Program-made: the position numbers and the translations under genes
The notes under the pieces: generated by a model
Database searches by the model: none
What the model was told of the DNA's origin: nothing
What the model saw: the letters and a program-made list of their open reading frames with translations, nothing else
Shown here: in pieces, positions 22,954-32,844 of the stretch
How positions within the stretch are numbered: the stretch's first letter is position 1
Layout: every line of letters starts with the position of its first letter
DNA from: Planctomycetota bacterium
Lineage (GTDB): Bacteria; Planctomycetota; Phycisphaerae; Phycisphaerales; Phycisphaeraceae
Direction: 5' to 3'
Assembly: GCA_026386955.1 (NCBI GenBank)
Contig: JAPLMQ010000248.1
Location: forward strand, 1-36,290
DNA length: 36,290 nucleotides

Positions 22954-24894
22954 ATGGCCGCCGGCACGTCATCAGTCGGAGACAGGAAACCCACCCGCGA
23001 TCTATCGTCGGCCGTCGTGCGCTTCGCCGGTGACTCCGGCGACGGCATGCAGATGGCGGGCACCCAATTCACGGACACGTCGGCCATCATCGGCAACGAC
23101 GTCGCCACCTTGCCCGACTTCCCCGCCGAGATCCGCGCCCCCGCGGGCACGGTCGCGGGCGTCTCGGGCTTCCAGATCAACTTCGCGTCGACCGACATCC
23201 ACACGCCCGGCGACCGCGTCAACGCGCTGATCGCGATGAACCCCGCCGCCTTCAAGGCCCACATCGAGGACGTCGAGGCGGGTGGGATCGTGGTCGTCAA
23301 CGACAGCGAGTTCGACAAGGTCAACCTGCGCAAGGCCGGCTACGCCGAGGGCTACAACCCCCTCGAGGACGCCAAGTTCACCCAGCAATTCAAGATCTTC
23401 CGCGTGCCGATCACCCGGCTCAACGCCGAGTCGCTGCAGTCGACCGGGCTGGGCGCGAAGGACGTCGAGCGCTGCAAGAACATGTTCGCCCTGGGCATGA
23501 TCTACTGGCTCTACGACCGCCCGCTCGACACCACCATCGGCTACCTCGAGGACTACTTCGGCAAGAAGAAGAAGCTCCCGCAGGTCGCCGAGGCCAACGT
23601 CAAGGCGCTCAAGGCGGGCTTCTTCTTCGGCGAGACCACCGAGATGTTCCCCGTGCGGTTCCACATCGCCCGCGCGGCGATCACGCCGGGCAAGTACCGC
23701 AAGATCACCGGCAACGAGGCGATGGCGATCGGGCTGATCACCGCCGCCAACCTCGCCAACAAGAACCTCATCTACTGCAGCTACCCGATCACCCCCGCGA
23801 GCGACATCCTGCACACGCTCGCCGCCATGCGCAACTACGGGGTGAAGACCTTCCAGGCGGAGGACGAGATCGCCGCGGTCTGCTCCGCCATCGGAGCCGC
23901 CTTCGCCGGCCAGCTCGGCGCGACCGGCACCTCCGGCCCGGGCCTGGCCCTCAAGAGCGAGGCCTTGGGCCTCGCGGTCATGACCGAACTGCCCCTGATC
24001 GTCGTCAACGTCCAGCGCGGCGGGCCCTCGACCGGCCTGCCCACCAAGACCGAGCAATCCGACCTCCTGCAGGCGATGTTCGGCCGCAACGGCGACTGCC
24101 CCCTGGTCATCATCGCCCCGCACGGCCCCGCCGACTGTTTCGACGCCGCGATCGAGGCCGTCCGAATCGCCTTCCGCCACATGGTCCCCGTCATCATCAT
24201 GAGCGACGGGTACATCGCCAACGGCGCCGAGCCTTGGCGCATCCCCGACGCGGCGGGCTTCGAGGCCATCGAGGTCAACCACAAGATCGACCCCGAGACC
24301 TACGAGGTCTACCGCCGCAACGAAGACCTCGCCCGCCCGTGGGCGATCCCCGGCACGCCCGGCCTGCAGCACCGCATCGGCGGGCTGGAGAAGCAGGACG
24401 TCACCGGCAACGTGAGCTATGACTCGGCGAACCACCAGAAGATGACCAACCTCCGCCGCGCGAAGGTCGAGAAGGTCGCCGACCACATCCCCGCCATCGA
24501 GTGCCTGGGCGACCCCGCGGGCGACCTGCTCGTGCTCGGCTGGGGCGGAACCTACGGCTCGATCGTCACCGCGGTGGAAAACGTGCGCAAGTCGGGCCGC
24601 AAGGTCTCCGGCGCCCACCTCCGCTACTTGAGCCCGATGCCCAAGAACCTCGGCGAGGTGCTCAAGCGGTTCAAGAAGGTGCTCATCCCCGAGCTCAACA
24701 TGGGACAGCTCCGGCTGCTCATCCGCGGGAAGTTCCTCGTCGACGCCCGCGGGCTCAACAAGGTCCAGGGCAAGCCGTTCTTGGTCGAGGAGATCGAGCA
24801 CGCGATCAACCTGATGCTCGACGACAAGTGGGGCCCGAGCGAGTCGCTCGAGCCGCAGATCGCCTCGCTGGGGGCCGAAGAGGCCGGCGGCTGA
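22954..24894 (+). CDS. korA: 2-oxoglutarate:ferredoxin oxidoreductase, fused gamma-alpha subunit (KorA)
   Basis: With KorB it oxidatively decarboxylates 2-oxoglutarate to succinyl-CoA, passing electrons to ferredoxin. The 646-residue protein is a fusion of two domains. The gamma domain (about 20-205) has RFAGDSGDGMQMAG at its start and lies ahead of the alpha domain. The alpha domain (about 245-630) has YPITPASDIL near residue 278, EDEIAAVCSAIGAAFAG, TSGPGLALKSEALGLAV and the RGGPSTGLPTKTEQSDL stretch. These match KorA of the 2-oxoacid:acceptor oxidoreductases. The substrate is inferred from the family; pyruvate or branched-chain oxoacids cannot be excluded. The enzyme implies oxygen-sensitive or ferredoxin-linked TCA metabolism. 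korB follows after 111 nt. Confidence 0.93.
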   Translation: MAAGTSSVGDRKPTRDLSSAVVRFAGDSGDGMQMAGTQFTDTSAIIGNDVATLPDFPAEIRAPAGTVAGVSGFQINFASTDIHTPGDRVNALIAMNPAAFKAHIEDVEAGGIVVVNDSEFDKVNLRKAGYAEGYNPLEDAKFTQQFKIFRVPITRLNAESLQSTGLGAKDVERCKNMFALGMIYWLYDRPLDTTIGYLEDYFGKKKKLPQVAEANVKALKAGFFFGETTEMFPVRFHIARAAITPGKYRKITGNEAMAIGLITAANLANKNLIYCSYPITPASDILHTLAAMRNYGVKTFQAEDEIAAVCSAIGAAFAGQLGATGTSGPGLALKSEALGLAVMTELPLIVVNVQRGGPSTGLPTKTEQSDLLQAMFGRNGDCPLVIIAPHGPADCFDAAIEAVRIAFRHMVPVIIMSDGYIANGAEPWRIPDAAGFEAIEVNHKIDPETYEVYRRNEDLARPWAIPGTPGLQHRIGGLEKQDVTGNVSYDSANHQKMTNLRRAKVEKVADHIPAIECLGDPAGDLLVLGWGGTYGSIVTAVENVRKSGRKVSGAHLRYLSPMPKNLGEVLKRFKKVLIPELNMGQLRLLIRGKFLVDARGLNKVQGKPFLVEEIEHAINLMLDDKWGPSESLEPQIASLGAEEAGG

Positions 24895-24951
24895 TCCAAT
24901 GCCGCCGCCTGCGGCGGATGCGCAGACGCGCCGACGCCACGCTCGCCCTCC

Positions 24952-24957
24952 TATGAT
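24952..24957 (+). promoter_or_regulatory. Possible -10 of a korB promoter
   Basis: TATGAT lies 48 nt before the korB ATG, in the gap between korA and korB. No -35 is clear. It may add transcription of korB to readthrough from korA. Confidence 0.3.
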
Positions 24958-25005
24958 CCGTATGCCTTGAAGTGAGTTCGCATCCAAGCATAAGGCTTGA
25001 ATCCC

Positions 25006-26019
<1,014 letters not shown>

Positions 26020-26047
26020 TCGAAACGGGTCCGCACGAATGCAAAAC

Positions 26048-26081
26048 AAAAAAACCCAGGCACGGCTGTGCCTGGGTTTTT
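26048..26081. terminator. Bidirectional terminator between korB and pilT
   Basis: A perfect stem, CCCAGGCAC with GTGCCTGGG around GGCT, is flanked by seven A on the left and five T on the right. It can serve both convergent genes. The same stem core recurs in the terminator at 35878. Confidence 0.85.
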
Positions 26082-26124
26082 CATTTGTTGGAATCGTACG
26101 TGTCGATCGCGCCGCGCCCGCGCC

Positions 26125-27246
26125 TCACGCCGGCGTGGGGTCCTCGGGCGTGTCGAGCTCGGTGCGCCCGACCGTCCCGCCCGCGGCGTGGACCTTCTCG
26201 ATCAGGGCCCCGGGGTTCTTGCTCTTGTCGATCATCTCCTCGGCGTTGATCGCGCCGCTCTCGTAGAGCGACCAGAGGTGGTCGTCGAGGAGCTGCATGC
26301 CGAACTTCTTGCCGGTCTGGATCGCCGAGTCGATGCGGAAGGTCTTGTTCTCGCGGATGAGGTTGGAGATCGCGGGGGTGACGACGAGGAACTCGTAGGC
26401 CGCGACCATGCCCGGGCGGTCGGCGCGGGGCATGAGCTGTTGGGAGAGCACCGCCATCAGGCCCGTGCTGAGCTGCACGCGGACCTGCGCCTGCTGCTCC
26501 TGCGGGAAGGCGTCGACGATGCGGTTGATGGTGCCCGAGGCGCCGGTGGTGTGGAGCGTGCCGAAGACCAGGTGGCCCGTCTCGGCGGCGCGCACGGCAG
26601 ACTCGATGGTCTCCAGGTCGCGCATTTCACCGACGAGGATGCAGTCGGGGTCCTGGCGCAGGGCGCGGCGGAGCGCCTCGGAGAAGCTCGGCACGTCGGC
26701 GCCGACCTCGCGCTGGTTGATGATGCTCTTCTTGTGCGGGTGGTAATACTCGATGGGGTCCTCGACCGTGATGATGTGCCGGTCGAGCGTCTCGTTGATG
26801 AAGTTGACCATCGAGGCGAGCGTGGTGGTCTTGCCCGAGCCGGTGGGCCCGGTGACCAGGAAGAGCCCGCGCGGGCGCCGGCAGAGCTCGGCGGTCATGT
26901 GCGGCAGGCCGATCTGCTCGAAGGTCAGCAGGCCCGAGGGCACGCGGCGAAGGACCATCGCCAGGTTGCCCTTTTGCCTGAAGACCGAGACGCGGAAGCG
27001 GGCCTCGGCCCCGTAGGCGAAGGCGAAGTCGGCCCCGCCGACCTCCTGCAGCTCGTTCTGGGCGCGTTCGGGCGCGATCGACTTCATCAGCGCGACGGTG
27101 TCGGCGGGCTCGAGGATCTTGGTCTTGATTTCGATCAGCCGGCCGCGCATGCGGAGCGTCGGCGGCTTGCCGACGGTCAGGTGGAGGTCGCTCGCCTTCT
27201 TGCTGATGGCGGTTTCAAGGAGACGGTCGATCTGGAGGCTGGACAT
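26125..27246 (-). CDS. pilT: Type IV pilus retraction ATPase PilT
   Basis: PilT is the hexameric cytoplasmic ATPase that depolymerises type IV pili and drives twitching. The 373-residue protein has the N-terminal KASDLHLTVGKPPTLR block and Walker A GPTGSGKT (133-140). The Asp box is ITVEDPIEYYH, Walker B lies around CILVGEMRDLETI and the His box is GHLVFGTLHT. A late ISNLIREN block matches the AIRNLIRE signature of retraction motors. The C-terminal tail is a Pro/Glu/Thr-rich extension. It is downstream of pilB and probably in the same transcript after a 71-nt gap. Confidence 0.93.
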   Translation of the reverse strand: MSSLQIDRLLETAISKKASDLHLTVGKPPTLRMRGRLIEIKTKILEPADTVALMKSIAPERAQNELQEVGGADFAFAYGAEARFRVSVFRQKGNLAMVLRRVPSGLLTFEQIGLPHMTAELCRRPRGLFLVTGPTGSGKTTTLASMVNFINETLDRHIITVEDPIEYYHPHKKSIINQREVGADVPSFSEALRRALRQDPDCILVGEMRDLETIESAVRAAETGHLVFGTLHTTGASGTINRIVDAFPQEQQAQVRVQLSTGLMAVLSQQLMPRADRPGMVAAYEFLVVTPAISNLIRENKTFRIDSAIQTGKKFGMQLLDDHLWSLYESGAINAEEMIDKSKNPGALIEKVHAAGGTVGRTELDTPEDPTPA

Positions 27247-27317
27247 GGGGGCTCCGCTGGGAGGTCAGTGCGGCAGGCGCGGACGGTGGACTTGGAAGGC
27301 GGTGGGGCGGCGGCGAC

Positions 27318-29204
27318 TCAAGGGGGCGTGGCGGTTTCAGTGGTGGTTCCGGCTGGGGCTTCCGCGGCCGCCTCGGCCTCGGGCACGCTGGCCGTGCTCT
27401 CCTGCGTGTCCTCGTCGAGGTCGACGACGCCCTCGACCTGCGCGATGCGGGAGATCTCCTCGGGCGTGGTCTGGCCGTCGAGGATCTTGAGCTTCCCGTC
27501 GCCCAGGAGGCTGCGCATCCCGCTGGCGGCGGCGGCGGCGCGGAGCTGGTTCAGCGCGGCCCGCTTGAAGGCCAGCTCTCGGATCTCGGAGTTCATCAGC
27601 ATCAACTCGTACACGCCTCGGCGGCCCTTGTAGCCCGCGCCGCCGCAGCGCTTGCAGCCCACCGCCCTGTAGATCACCTTGCCCACCAACTCCTCGTTGG
27701 TGAAGCCGCAGAGCTTGAGGTACCGCTTCTCGGGGTTGGGGTCGGGCTCCTTGCACTCCGGGCAGAGGATGCGGACCAGCCGCTGGGCGAGCACCGCCTG
27801 GATCGAGCTGGCGACCAGGAAGGGCTTGAGCCCCATGTCGATGAGGCGCGTGATCGCCGAGGGGGCGTCGTTGGTGTGCAGCGTGGAGAAGACCAGGTGG
27901 CCGGTGAGGGCGGCCTGGATGGCGACGTCGGCGACCTCCTTGTCGCGGATTTCGCCCACCAGCACGATGTTGGGCGCCTGGCGCAGCATGGCGCGGAGGA
28001 TGATCGAGAATTTCAACCCGATCGACTCATTCACCTGGCACTGGTTGATGCCCTTGAAGTTGTATTCGACCGGATCCTCTGCGGTGATGATCTTCTTGTA
28101 GGGGCGGTTGAGGTCGTTGAGCGCCGAGTAGAGCGTGGTGGTCTTGCCCGAGCCGGTGGGCCCGGTGACCAGGAAGATGCCGTTGGGCCGGCGGATGACC
28201 TTGTTGAAGGTCTCCATGGTGTCGGCGCGGAGGCCCAGGTTCGCCAGGCCGATGCGCGCCGAGTCGGGCCGAAGAATACGAAGGACGATGCTCTCGCCGT
28301 GGTAGGCCGGGCAGGCGCTGACGCGGAAGTCGACGCTCTTGCCCCCGACGATCATCTTGATGCGGCCGTCCTGGGGGACTCGCTTCTCCTCGACCTTCAT
28401 GCCCGCCATGATCTTGAGCCGCGCGACCACCGAGGCTTGGGCCCGCTTGGGGATGCGCTCCTGTTCGTGGCAGACGCCGTCGATGCGGTAGCGCAGGCGC
28501 ACGCGGTCGGCGAAGGGCTCGATGTGGATGTCGCTCGCCCGCCCCTCGACGCCCGCCTGGATGATGTGGTTGACCAGCCGGATGACCGCGGAGTCCTCGC
28601 CCTCGTCGGCGGCGGCGGCCTCCCGGGCGTTGGCGTCGAGCGACTTGCCGCGGTCCAGCGACTTGTCGACCGACAGCCCCTTGATGTCGATCGAGCCCTT
28701 GTAGACGTCGACCGACTTGTCGCGGTCCATGCTCATTTCGCGCACGGCGGCGTCGACGCTCTTCTTGGTCTCGTCGAAGGCCCGGTCGATGAACTCCTTG
28801 ATCTGCCGCCTCGCCGCGATCGCGCAGTCGACCTCGCAGTTCATCCGGAACCGGATGTTGTCGAGGATCTCCAGGTCCATGGGGTCATGGATGAGGATCT
28901 TGAGGCGCCCGTTGTCCTTGCTCAACGGGATGATGATGTATTTCTTGATCAGGTCGGTGGGGATGAGCTTGAGGTTGTTCTTGTCGACCGCGTCGGAGGT
29001 CTCGAGGTCGATGTATTCCATCTCGAACTGGGTGGCGAGGGCCTGGGCGATGTCGGTGTCGCTGGCGAAGCTCAGGTCGACCAGCACGTCGCCGATGCGC
29101 TTGCGCGAGCCCTCGGCGATCTTGAGCGCCTCGGCGAGCTGCTGCTCGGTGATGCGGCCCCAGGACCGGAGGATCTCGCCGAGTTTGCGACGTTTCGTTG
29201 CCAC
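27318..29204 (-). CDS. pilB: Type IV pilus assembly / type II secretion ATPase (PilB/GspE)
   Basis: It is the extension motor of a type IV pilus or type II secretion machine, 628 residues. The start is GTG 29204: GAGG lies 5 nt upstream and the neighbouring paralogue has the same GAGGTTCAG-GTG context. The N-terminal MshEN domain has two motifs, KLGEILRSWG from residue 7 and RIGDVLVDLS from residue 36, which bind cyclic di-GMP in characterised relatives. A charged linker with repeated (S)VDKS/DRDKS units lies near residues 160-200. The motor domain has Walker A GPTGSGKT near residue 347 and the GEIRDKE box. Four cysteines of the zinc site follow (CPEC near 479, CKRCGG near 517). PilT next door favours the pilus assignment. 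Confidence 0.92.
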   Translation of the reverse strand: MATKRRKLGEILRSWGRITEQQLAEALKIAEGSRKRIGDVLVDLSFASDTDIAQALATQFEMEYIDLETSDAVDKNNLKLIPTDLIKKYIIIPLSKDNGRLKILIHDPMDLEILDNIRFRMNCEVDCAIAARRQIKEFIDRAFDETKKSVDAAVREMSMDRDKSVDVYKGSIDIKGLSVDKSLDRGKSLDANAREAAAADEGEDSAVIRLVNHIIQAGVEGRASDIHIEPFADRVRLRYRIDGVCHEQERIPKRAQASVVARLKIMAGMKVEEKRVPQDGRIKMIVGGKSVDFRVSACPAYHGESIVLRILRPDSARIGLANLGLRADTMETFNKVIRRPNGIFLVTGPTGSGKTTTLYSALNDLNRPYKKIITAEDPVEYNFKGINQCQVNESIGLKFSIILRAMLRQAPNIVLVGEIRDKEVADVAIQAALTGHLVFSTLHTNDAPSAITRLIDMGLKPFLVASSIQAVLAQRLVRILCPECKEPDPNPEKRYLKLCGFTNEELVGKVIYRAVGCKRCGGAGYKGRRGVYELMLMNSEIRELAFKRAALNQLRAAAAASGMRSLLGDGKLKILDGQTTPEEISRIAQVEGVVDLDEDTQESTASVPEAEAAAEAPAGTTTETATPP

Positions 29205-29296
29205 CTGAACCTCGCGGGGGAAAAGGGAAGGGCGGGCCGCAGCCATCACCACGCACGCTCGGAAGGCTGCCATTCATTATGGCGGGGGGGGAGAGG

Positions 29297-29815
29297 CTAG
29301 GCAACCTCGGCGCGGGATACGATCTTTGCCTGACGCCCGGTGCATGCTGAATGACGGTCGCCGATCTCGGCATGAGCACGCCTTACGAACGCATCGATTT
29401 GGCGGCGAATCCCCATGATGAAATCCATCGGACAATTCATGCGGAAGCGGAGAGCGTCAATCACATTGAGGTCCAATGGATCGTGGATCAGCACCTTCAG
29501 GCGACCATTCGCCTTGCCCAGCGCGACGACACGGTATTGCATGACCAGTTCGGTCGGAAGCAGCTTGAAAGTGTCGGTGTCGACAGCCACAGCGGCGATG
29601 GTTGCGGGGTTCTCCAGGTCGACGAATTCCATCCCGAACTGATTTGCAAGGGCCTTCGCGATGTCGCCGTCGGCGACATAGCCCAAACCGACCAAGACCT
29701 CGCCCAAACGGAGCTCCTGTTTTCCACCGATTGCAAGGGCTTCTTGAAGCTGATTTTCGGTGACCTGCCCAGTGGACCGCAGGATCTCGCCAAGTTTGCG
29801 ATGCTTCTGGGTCAC
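29297..29815 (-). CDS. Free-standing MshEN-domain protein, paralogue of the PilB N-terminus
   Basis: The 172-residue protein aligns along about 145 residues with the N-terminus of the adjacent PilB, then stops before any motor domain. Both MshEN motifs are intact: KLGEILRSTG from residue 7 and RLGEVLVGLGYVADGD from residue 36. RLKVLIHDPLDLNVIDALRFRMNC follows. GTG 29815 is preceded by GAGGTTCAG, the same start context as pilB, so the duplication included the leader. GC content and codon use are less extreme than in pilB. By family knowledge the motifs bind cyclic di-GMP; a role as a receptor or decoy for the pilus motor is inference. A decaying gene fragment is the alternative, but the frame is intact. 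Confidence 0.7.
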   Translation of the reverse strand: MTQKHRKLGEILRSTGQVTENQLQEALAIGGKQELRLGEVLVGLGYVADGDIAKALANQFGMEFVDLENPATIAAVAVDTDTFKLLPTELVMQYRVVALGKANGRLKVLIHDPLDLNVIDALRFRMNCPMDFIMGIRRQIDAFVRRAHAEIGDRHSACTGRQAKIVSRAEVA

Positions 29816-30027
29816 CTGAACCTCATGGTCTGGAAAATGAAACGCGAATGGCCGCCGCATATCTGACGCCAGTGGCTCCAGTTCATCTTTGCTACGTCCC
29901 GGAGCCGAGACAACCAAAATCGCGCCGTGCAACGCTTATCGGCGATTTATGCCCGGTTCGATCGTGTTCCGAGTTCGCCAAGACCGGATTTGGCCGCCGT
30001 TGATCGTTTCGCATCCCGTCTATGCCC

Positions 30028-30666
30028 TCATTTCAGCGCGTTCTGGAACCCCGGGTTCGCCAGCAGGCCCTGCGTCATCTGCAGCGTCGCATCGCTGACG
30101 GCCTCCTGGTAGTTCTCGATCGAGAGGATTCTCCCGAACCGCGTGTTGGCGCCGTTGACCAATCCTTCCCAGAGCGTCGCTCCATCGGCCTTGGCCAAGG
30201 TCGCCTTGGCCCGCACCTCCGTGCGATATCGCCTCGTCTCCTCCACCCAGAACCGGATTAATTCGAGCTTGAGCACCCGCGTCGGCGAGCCGTCGGCCTG
30301 CACCACATTGAGCCCGGCATCGGCCAGACAGCGGGCGACGCTCGCCTGCACAAACGCCGCCGGCTCGGTGCCGAAAGCGTGGATGGGGACCTTCACCGGG
30401 TCCTCCGCGTTGACGCCTATGGCGGTCTTCTCCGTCCGGGCATCCGTCACCGGCCCGACGGCGATCCGAATTTTCGAGTCCATCGGCAGCGCCCCGGCGA
30501 ATGCCGAGAGGTTCAGCCGGTCCGTCGGGCGGTCGACCAGCGGAACGGTCAATTGCGTTGGTTTCGCGCAACCCGCGATCGCCAGGAAAACCACGCCCGC
30601 AGCGACCATCGTGGTCACTTTCCCCGCACGGTGACGACCATCAAACCGACCATTTGCGTTCGACAT
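30028..30666 (-). CDS. Lipoprotein, YajG-like
   Basis: The 212-residue protein starts at ATG 30666, chosen because AGGAG lies 6 nt upstream; the open frame further upstream is not needed. A basic N-terminus (NGRFDGRHRAGK) and hydrophobic stretch lead to a lipobox LAIAGC (Cys near residue 33), so it is lipid-anchored, probably at the outer membrane. The mature part starts LTVPLVDRP and has the pattern KIRIAVGPVTDARTEK, VQASVARCLADAGLNVV and YRTEVRAKATLAKADG. This is similar in layout to the YajG-type lipoproteins of unknown function. That family assignment is tentative. It is divergent from the bamD-like gene. Confidence 0.7.
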   Translation of the reverse strand: MSNANGRFDGRHRAGKVTTMVAAGVVFLAIAGCAKPTQLTVPLVDRPTDRLNLSAFAGALPMDSKIRIAVGPVTDARTEKTAIGVNAEDPVKVPIHAFGTEPAAFVQASVARCLADAGLNVVQADGSPTRVLKLELIRFWVEETRRYRTEVRAKATLAKADGATLWEGLVNGANTRFGRILSIENYQEAVSDATLQMTQGLLANPGFQNALK

Positions 30667-30806
30667 GGAGGGCTCCTGTTGGTTCGCTTGGCGAGATGCG
30701 ATGCGGATGTGTTTCAGCGGCGCGTCCCCAATGAAACCCCAGCCCCGCCATCGCGTCAATCCCGGAATGATCTTCCTGGACGCCGAAGCCATCTTTCCAC
30801 CGTCGA

Positions 30807-30835
30807 TTGCCGCTCGCGCGGGTGGGGTTTATGAT
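30807..30835 (+). promoter_or_regulatory. Promoter of the bamD-like/lptE pair
   Basis: TTGCCG (30807-30812) and TATGAT (30830-30835) are 17 nt apart, a good match. A leader of about 25 nt contains AGGAG before the TTG start at 30868. Confidence 0.6.
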
Positions 30836-30867
30836 CTGGCCCGACGGCCAAAACTAGGAGCGACGCG

Positions 30868-32025
30868 TTGGCAAAAACTTTTCCGACCACGGCGGCGACC
30901 GCCGGCGGGCGCGGCAGCCTCCGGACCTTGTTCGTCCCCACGTTGCTCGTCCCCACCCTCGCGGCGGCCCTCGCGCTGCTGCCCCTCGCCGCCCCCGTCT
31001 CCGCCCAGGACAAGTACCGCCTCGAAGGCAAGGACTGGGCCAAGGAGGCCGCCGCCGACCCTGCCTCCGCCGCGGGCCAGCTCCAGGCCATCCGCCGCAC
31101 GCTCGCCAAGGGCGACGCCGACGAGGCCAAGGACATGGCCGACGACTGGATCAAGCGCTTCCCCAACCAGCCGCTGCTCGTCCAGGCCTACCTCGTCCGC
31201 GGCGACTCGTGGGTGGCCATGGGCAACGAATACAAGGCCCTCTTCGACTACGAGCAGGTCATCCGCGGCTACCCCAGCACGGATGAGTTCAACATCGCCC
31301 TCGAGCGCGAGTTCGAGATCGCCCGGCTCTACTCCGCCGGCCGCAAGCGCAAGTTCGCCGGCATGCGCATCCTCCCCGCGGAGGGCGAGGCCGAGGAGAT
31401 CTTCGTCCGCACCCAGGAACGCTCGCCGGGCAGCGAACTGGGCGAAAAGGCGAGCATGGCCCTGGGCGACCATTACTTCAACCACGGCAGCATGCCCTCG
31501 GCCGCGGAGGCCTACGACCTCTTCCTGGTCAACTACCCGCGCAGCGCCTCGCGCGAGCGGGCGATGCTCCGTGCCATCCAGGCCAACCTCGCGACCTTCA
31601 AGGGCCCGAGCTTCGACCCCACCGGGCTCATCGAGGCGGGCGAGCGGATCAAGCAGTTCCAGCGCGAGTTCCCCGCGGCCGCCGAGCGGCTGGGGGGCGA
31701 CGCGATCCTCGTGCGCATCGACGAATCGCTGGGCGTGAAGGACTACGACCGGGCCCAGTGGTACATCGAGCGCGGGCACCGCAACGCCGGGGCCGTGCTC
31801 TTCCGCCGCGTGATCCGCGACCACCCGCAGACCACCGCCGCCCGTCTGGCGATGGAGCGGCTGGTCAAGCTCGACCTCCCGCTGGCCGGCCCCGAGACGG
31901 TGGCCACGACCCGTCCCGCCGCCAAGCGCACGTCGGACCTTGTCGTCCCCAACACAGGTCGCCCGCCCGCCTCCGCCCCCGCGGCCTCTCCCTCGCCCGC
32001 CGCGGCCCCGGAGGCCAAGCCATGA
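30868..32025 (+). CDS. BamD-like TPR protein of the outer-membrane assembly type
   Basis: The 385-residue exported protein starts at TTG 30868, with AGGAG 7 nt upstream. After a signal peptide (FVPTLLVPTLAAALALLPLAAPVSA-QDK) come helical TPR-type repeats over about residues 60-330. Examples are LAKGDADEAKDMADDWIKRFPNQP, EYKALFDYEQVIRGYPSTDEFNIAL and AAEAYDLFLVNYPRSAS. The spacing and the NYP/YPxS turns are typical of BamD/YfiO, which helps BamA insert barrel proteins. The usual lipobox cysteine is absent; cleavage would be by signal peptidase I. A Pro/Ala-rich tail ends the protein. Its stop overlaps the lptE-like start (ATGA). It could instead be a different periplasmic TPR protein. Confidence 0.75.
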   Translation: MAKTFPTTAATAGGRGSLRTLFVPTLLVPTLAAALALLPLAAPVSAQDKYRLEGKDWAKEAAADPASAAGQLQAIRRTLAKGDADEAKDMADDWIKRFPNQPLLVQAYLVRGDSWVAMGNEYKALFDYEQVIRGYPSTDEFNIALEREFEIARLYSAGRKRKFAGMRILPAEGEAEEIFVRTQERSPGSELGEKASMALGDHYFNHGSMPSAAEAYDLFLVNYPRSASRERAMLRAIQANLATFKGPSFDPTGLIEAGERIKQFQREFPAAAERLGGDAILVRIDESLGVKDYDRAQWYIERGHRNAGAVLFRRVIRDHPQTTAARLAMERLVKLDLPLAGPETVATTRPAAKRTSDLVVPNTGRPPASAPAASPSPAAAPEAKP

Positions 32026-32549
32026 GCCACGCCCTCGCACGCATCATCCGGCTTGGGACCTGTTACGCCGCCTTGGCGTCGGCGGTCCTCCTCCTCGCGG
32101 GCTGTGGTTACGGGACCAAGGCCGTCTACCCCTCCGGCATCCGCAGCGTGACCGTCCCGATCTTCGAGAACCGCAGCTTTTATCGGGGCATGGAGCGTGA
32201 CCTCACCGAGGCCCTGATCAAGGCGATCGAACTGCAGACGCCCTACAAGGCCGTCGCCCGCGCCGGGGCCGACACCGAGCTGACGGGCAAGATCCTCAAC
32301 GTCAAGCAGATCCAGTTGAGCCGGCGGTTCGAGGGTGGCCTGCCCCAGGAACTCGAGGTGCGGATCACGCTCGACTACGTCTGGCGGGACGTCCGCTCCG
32401 GGCAGGTCATCCGCGAGCGCAAGGGCTTCGAGTGCGTTTCGCGGTACGTGCCTTCCCGCCCGGTGGGGGAGACGCTCGACATCGCCCAGGCGGAGGTCGC
32501 CGAGGTGGCCGCGCAGGCGATCGTCGCGACGATGCGGTCGGATTGGTGA
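32022..32549 (+). CDS. lptE: LptE-like lipoprotein (LPS assembly)
   Basis: LptE sits inside the LptD barrel and helps place lipopolysaccharide in the outer leaflet. The 175-residue protein has a signal peptide and lipobox LLAGCGYGTK (Cys near residue 28). The mature start is YPSGIRSVTVPIFENRSFYRGMERDLTEALIKAIE, a typical LptE/RlpB opening. Later blocks are ELTGKILNVKQIQLSRRFEGGLPQE and VRITLDYVWRDVRSG. It overlaps the BamD-like gene by 4 nt and should be translationally coupled. The family is divergent, so the gene name rests on this pattern and on context. No lptD is seen in the window. Confidence 0.85.
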   Translation: MSHALARIIRLGTCYAALASAVLLLAGCGYGTKAVYPSGIRSVTVPIFENRSFYRGMERDLTEALIKAIELQTPYKAVARAGADTELTGKILNVKQIQLSRRFEGGLPQELEVRITLDYVWRDVRSGQVIRERKGFECVSRYVPSRPVGETLDIAQAEVAEVAAQAIVATMRSDW

Positions 32550-32844
32550 TCGCGAATGAGGCGGAAGGGCCCGGCCGGGGCTCGACAAACGCGGAAATCT
32601 GCCGATAAGAATGATCGGGCCCGTGCGCGGGGCTACTATACGGTCAACCGCCCAGCCTAATTTCGCGGCGCACCGATGCGTCCGTGAAGGCCTGCCGGGC
32701 GAGGTGTCGGGTCCGTCCCGGCCAGTTGCGTTTGGCGCGGTTAGAATGCTTGGCCCGTAATGGTCCGCCCGTTCGGTTTCTCCCTCGAACTCTCACGGAT
32801 CGCCCCGCTCCGGCGGTGGCCGACCCGGACAGCAGGAATGTGGA
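32550..32844. promoter_or_regulatory. Upstream region of ftsH
   Basis: This 295-nt stretch has no credible gene. Two candidate -10 hexamers are TACTAT (32634-32639) and TAGAAT (32742-32747); neither has a good -35. AGGA (32833-32836) and GTGGA precede the ftsH ATG at 32845. I see no convincing hairpin or RNA motif. Confidence 0.4.
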
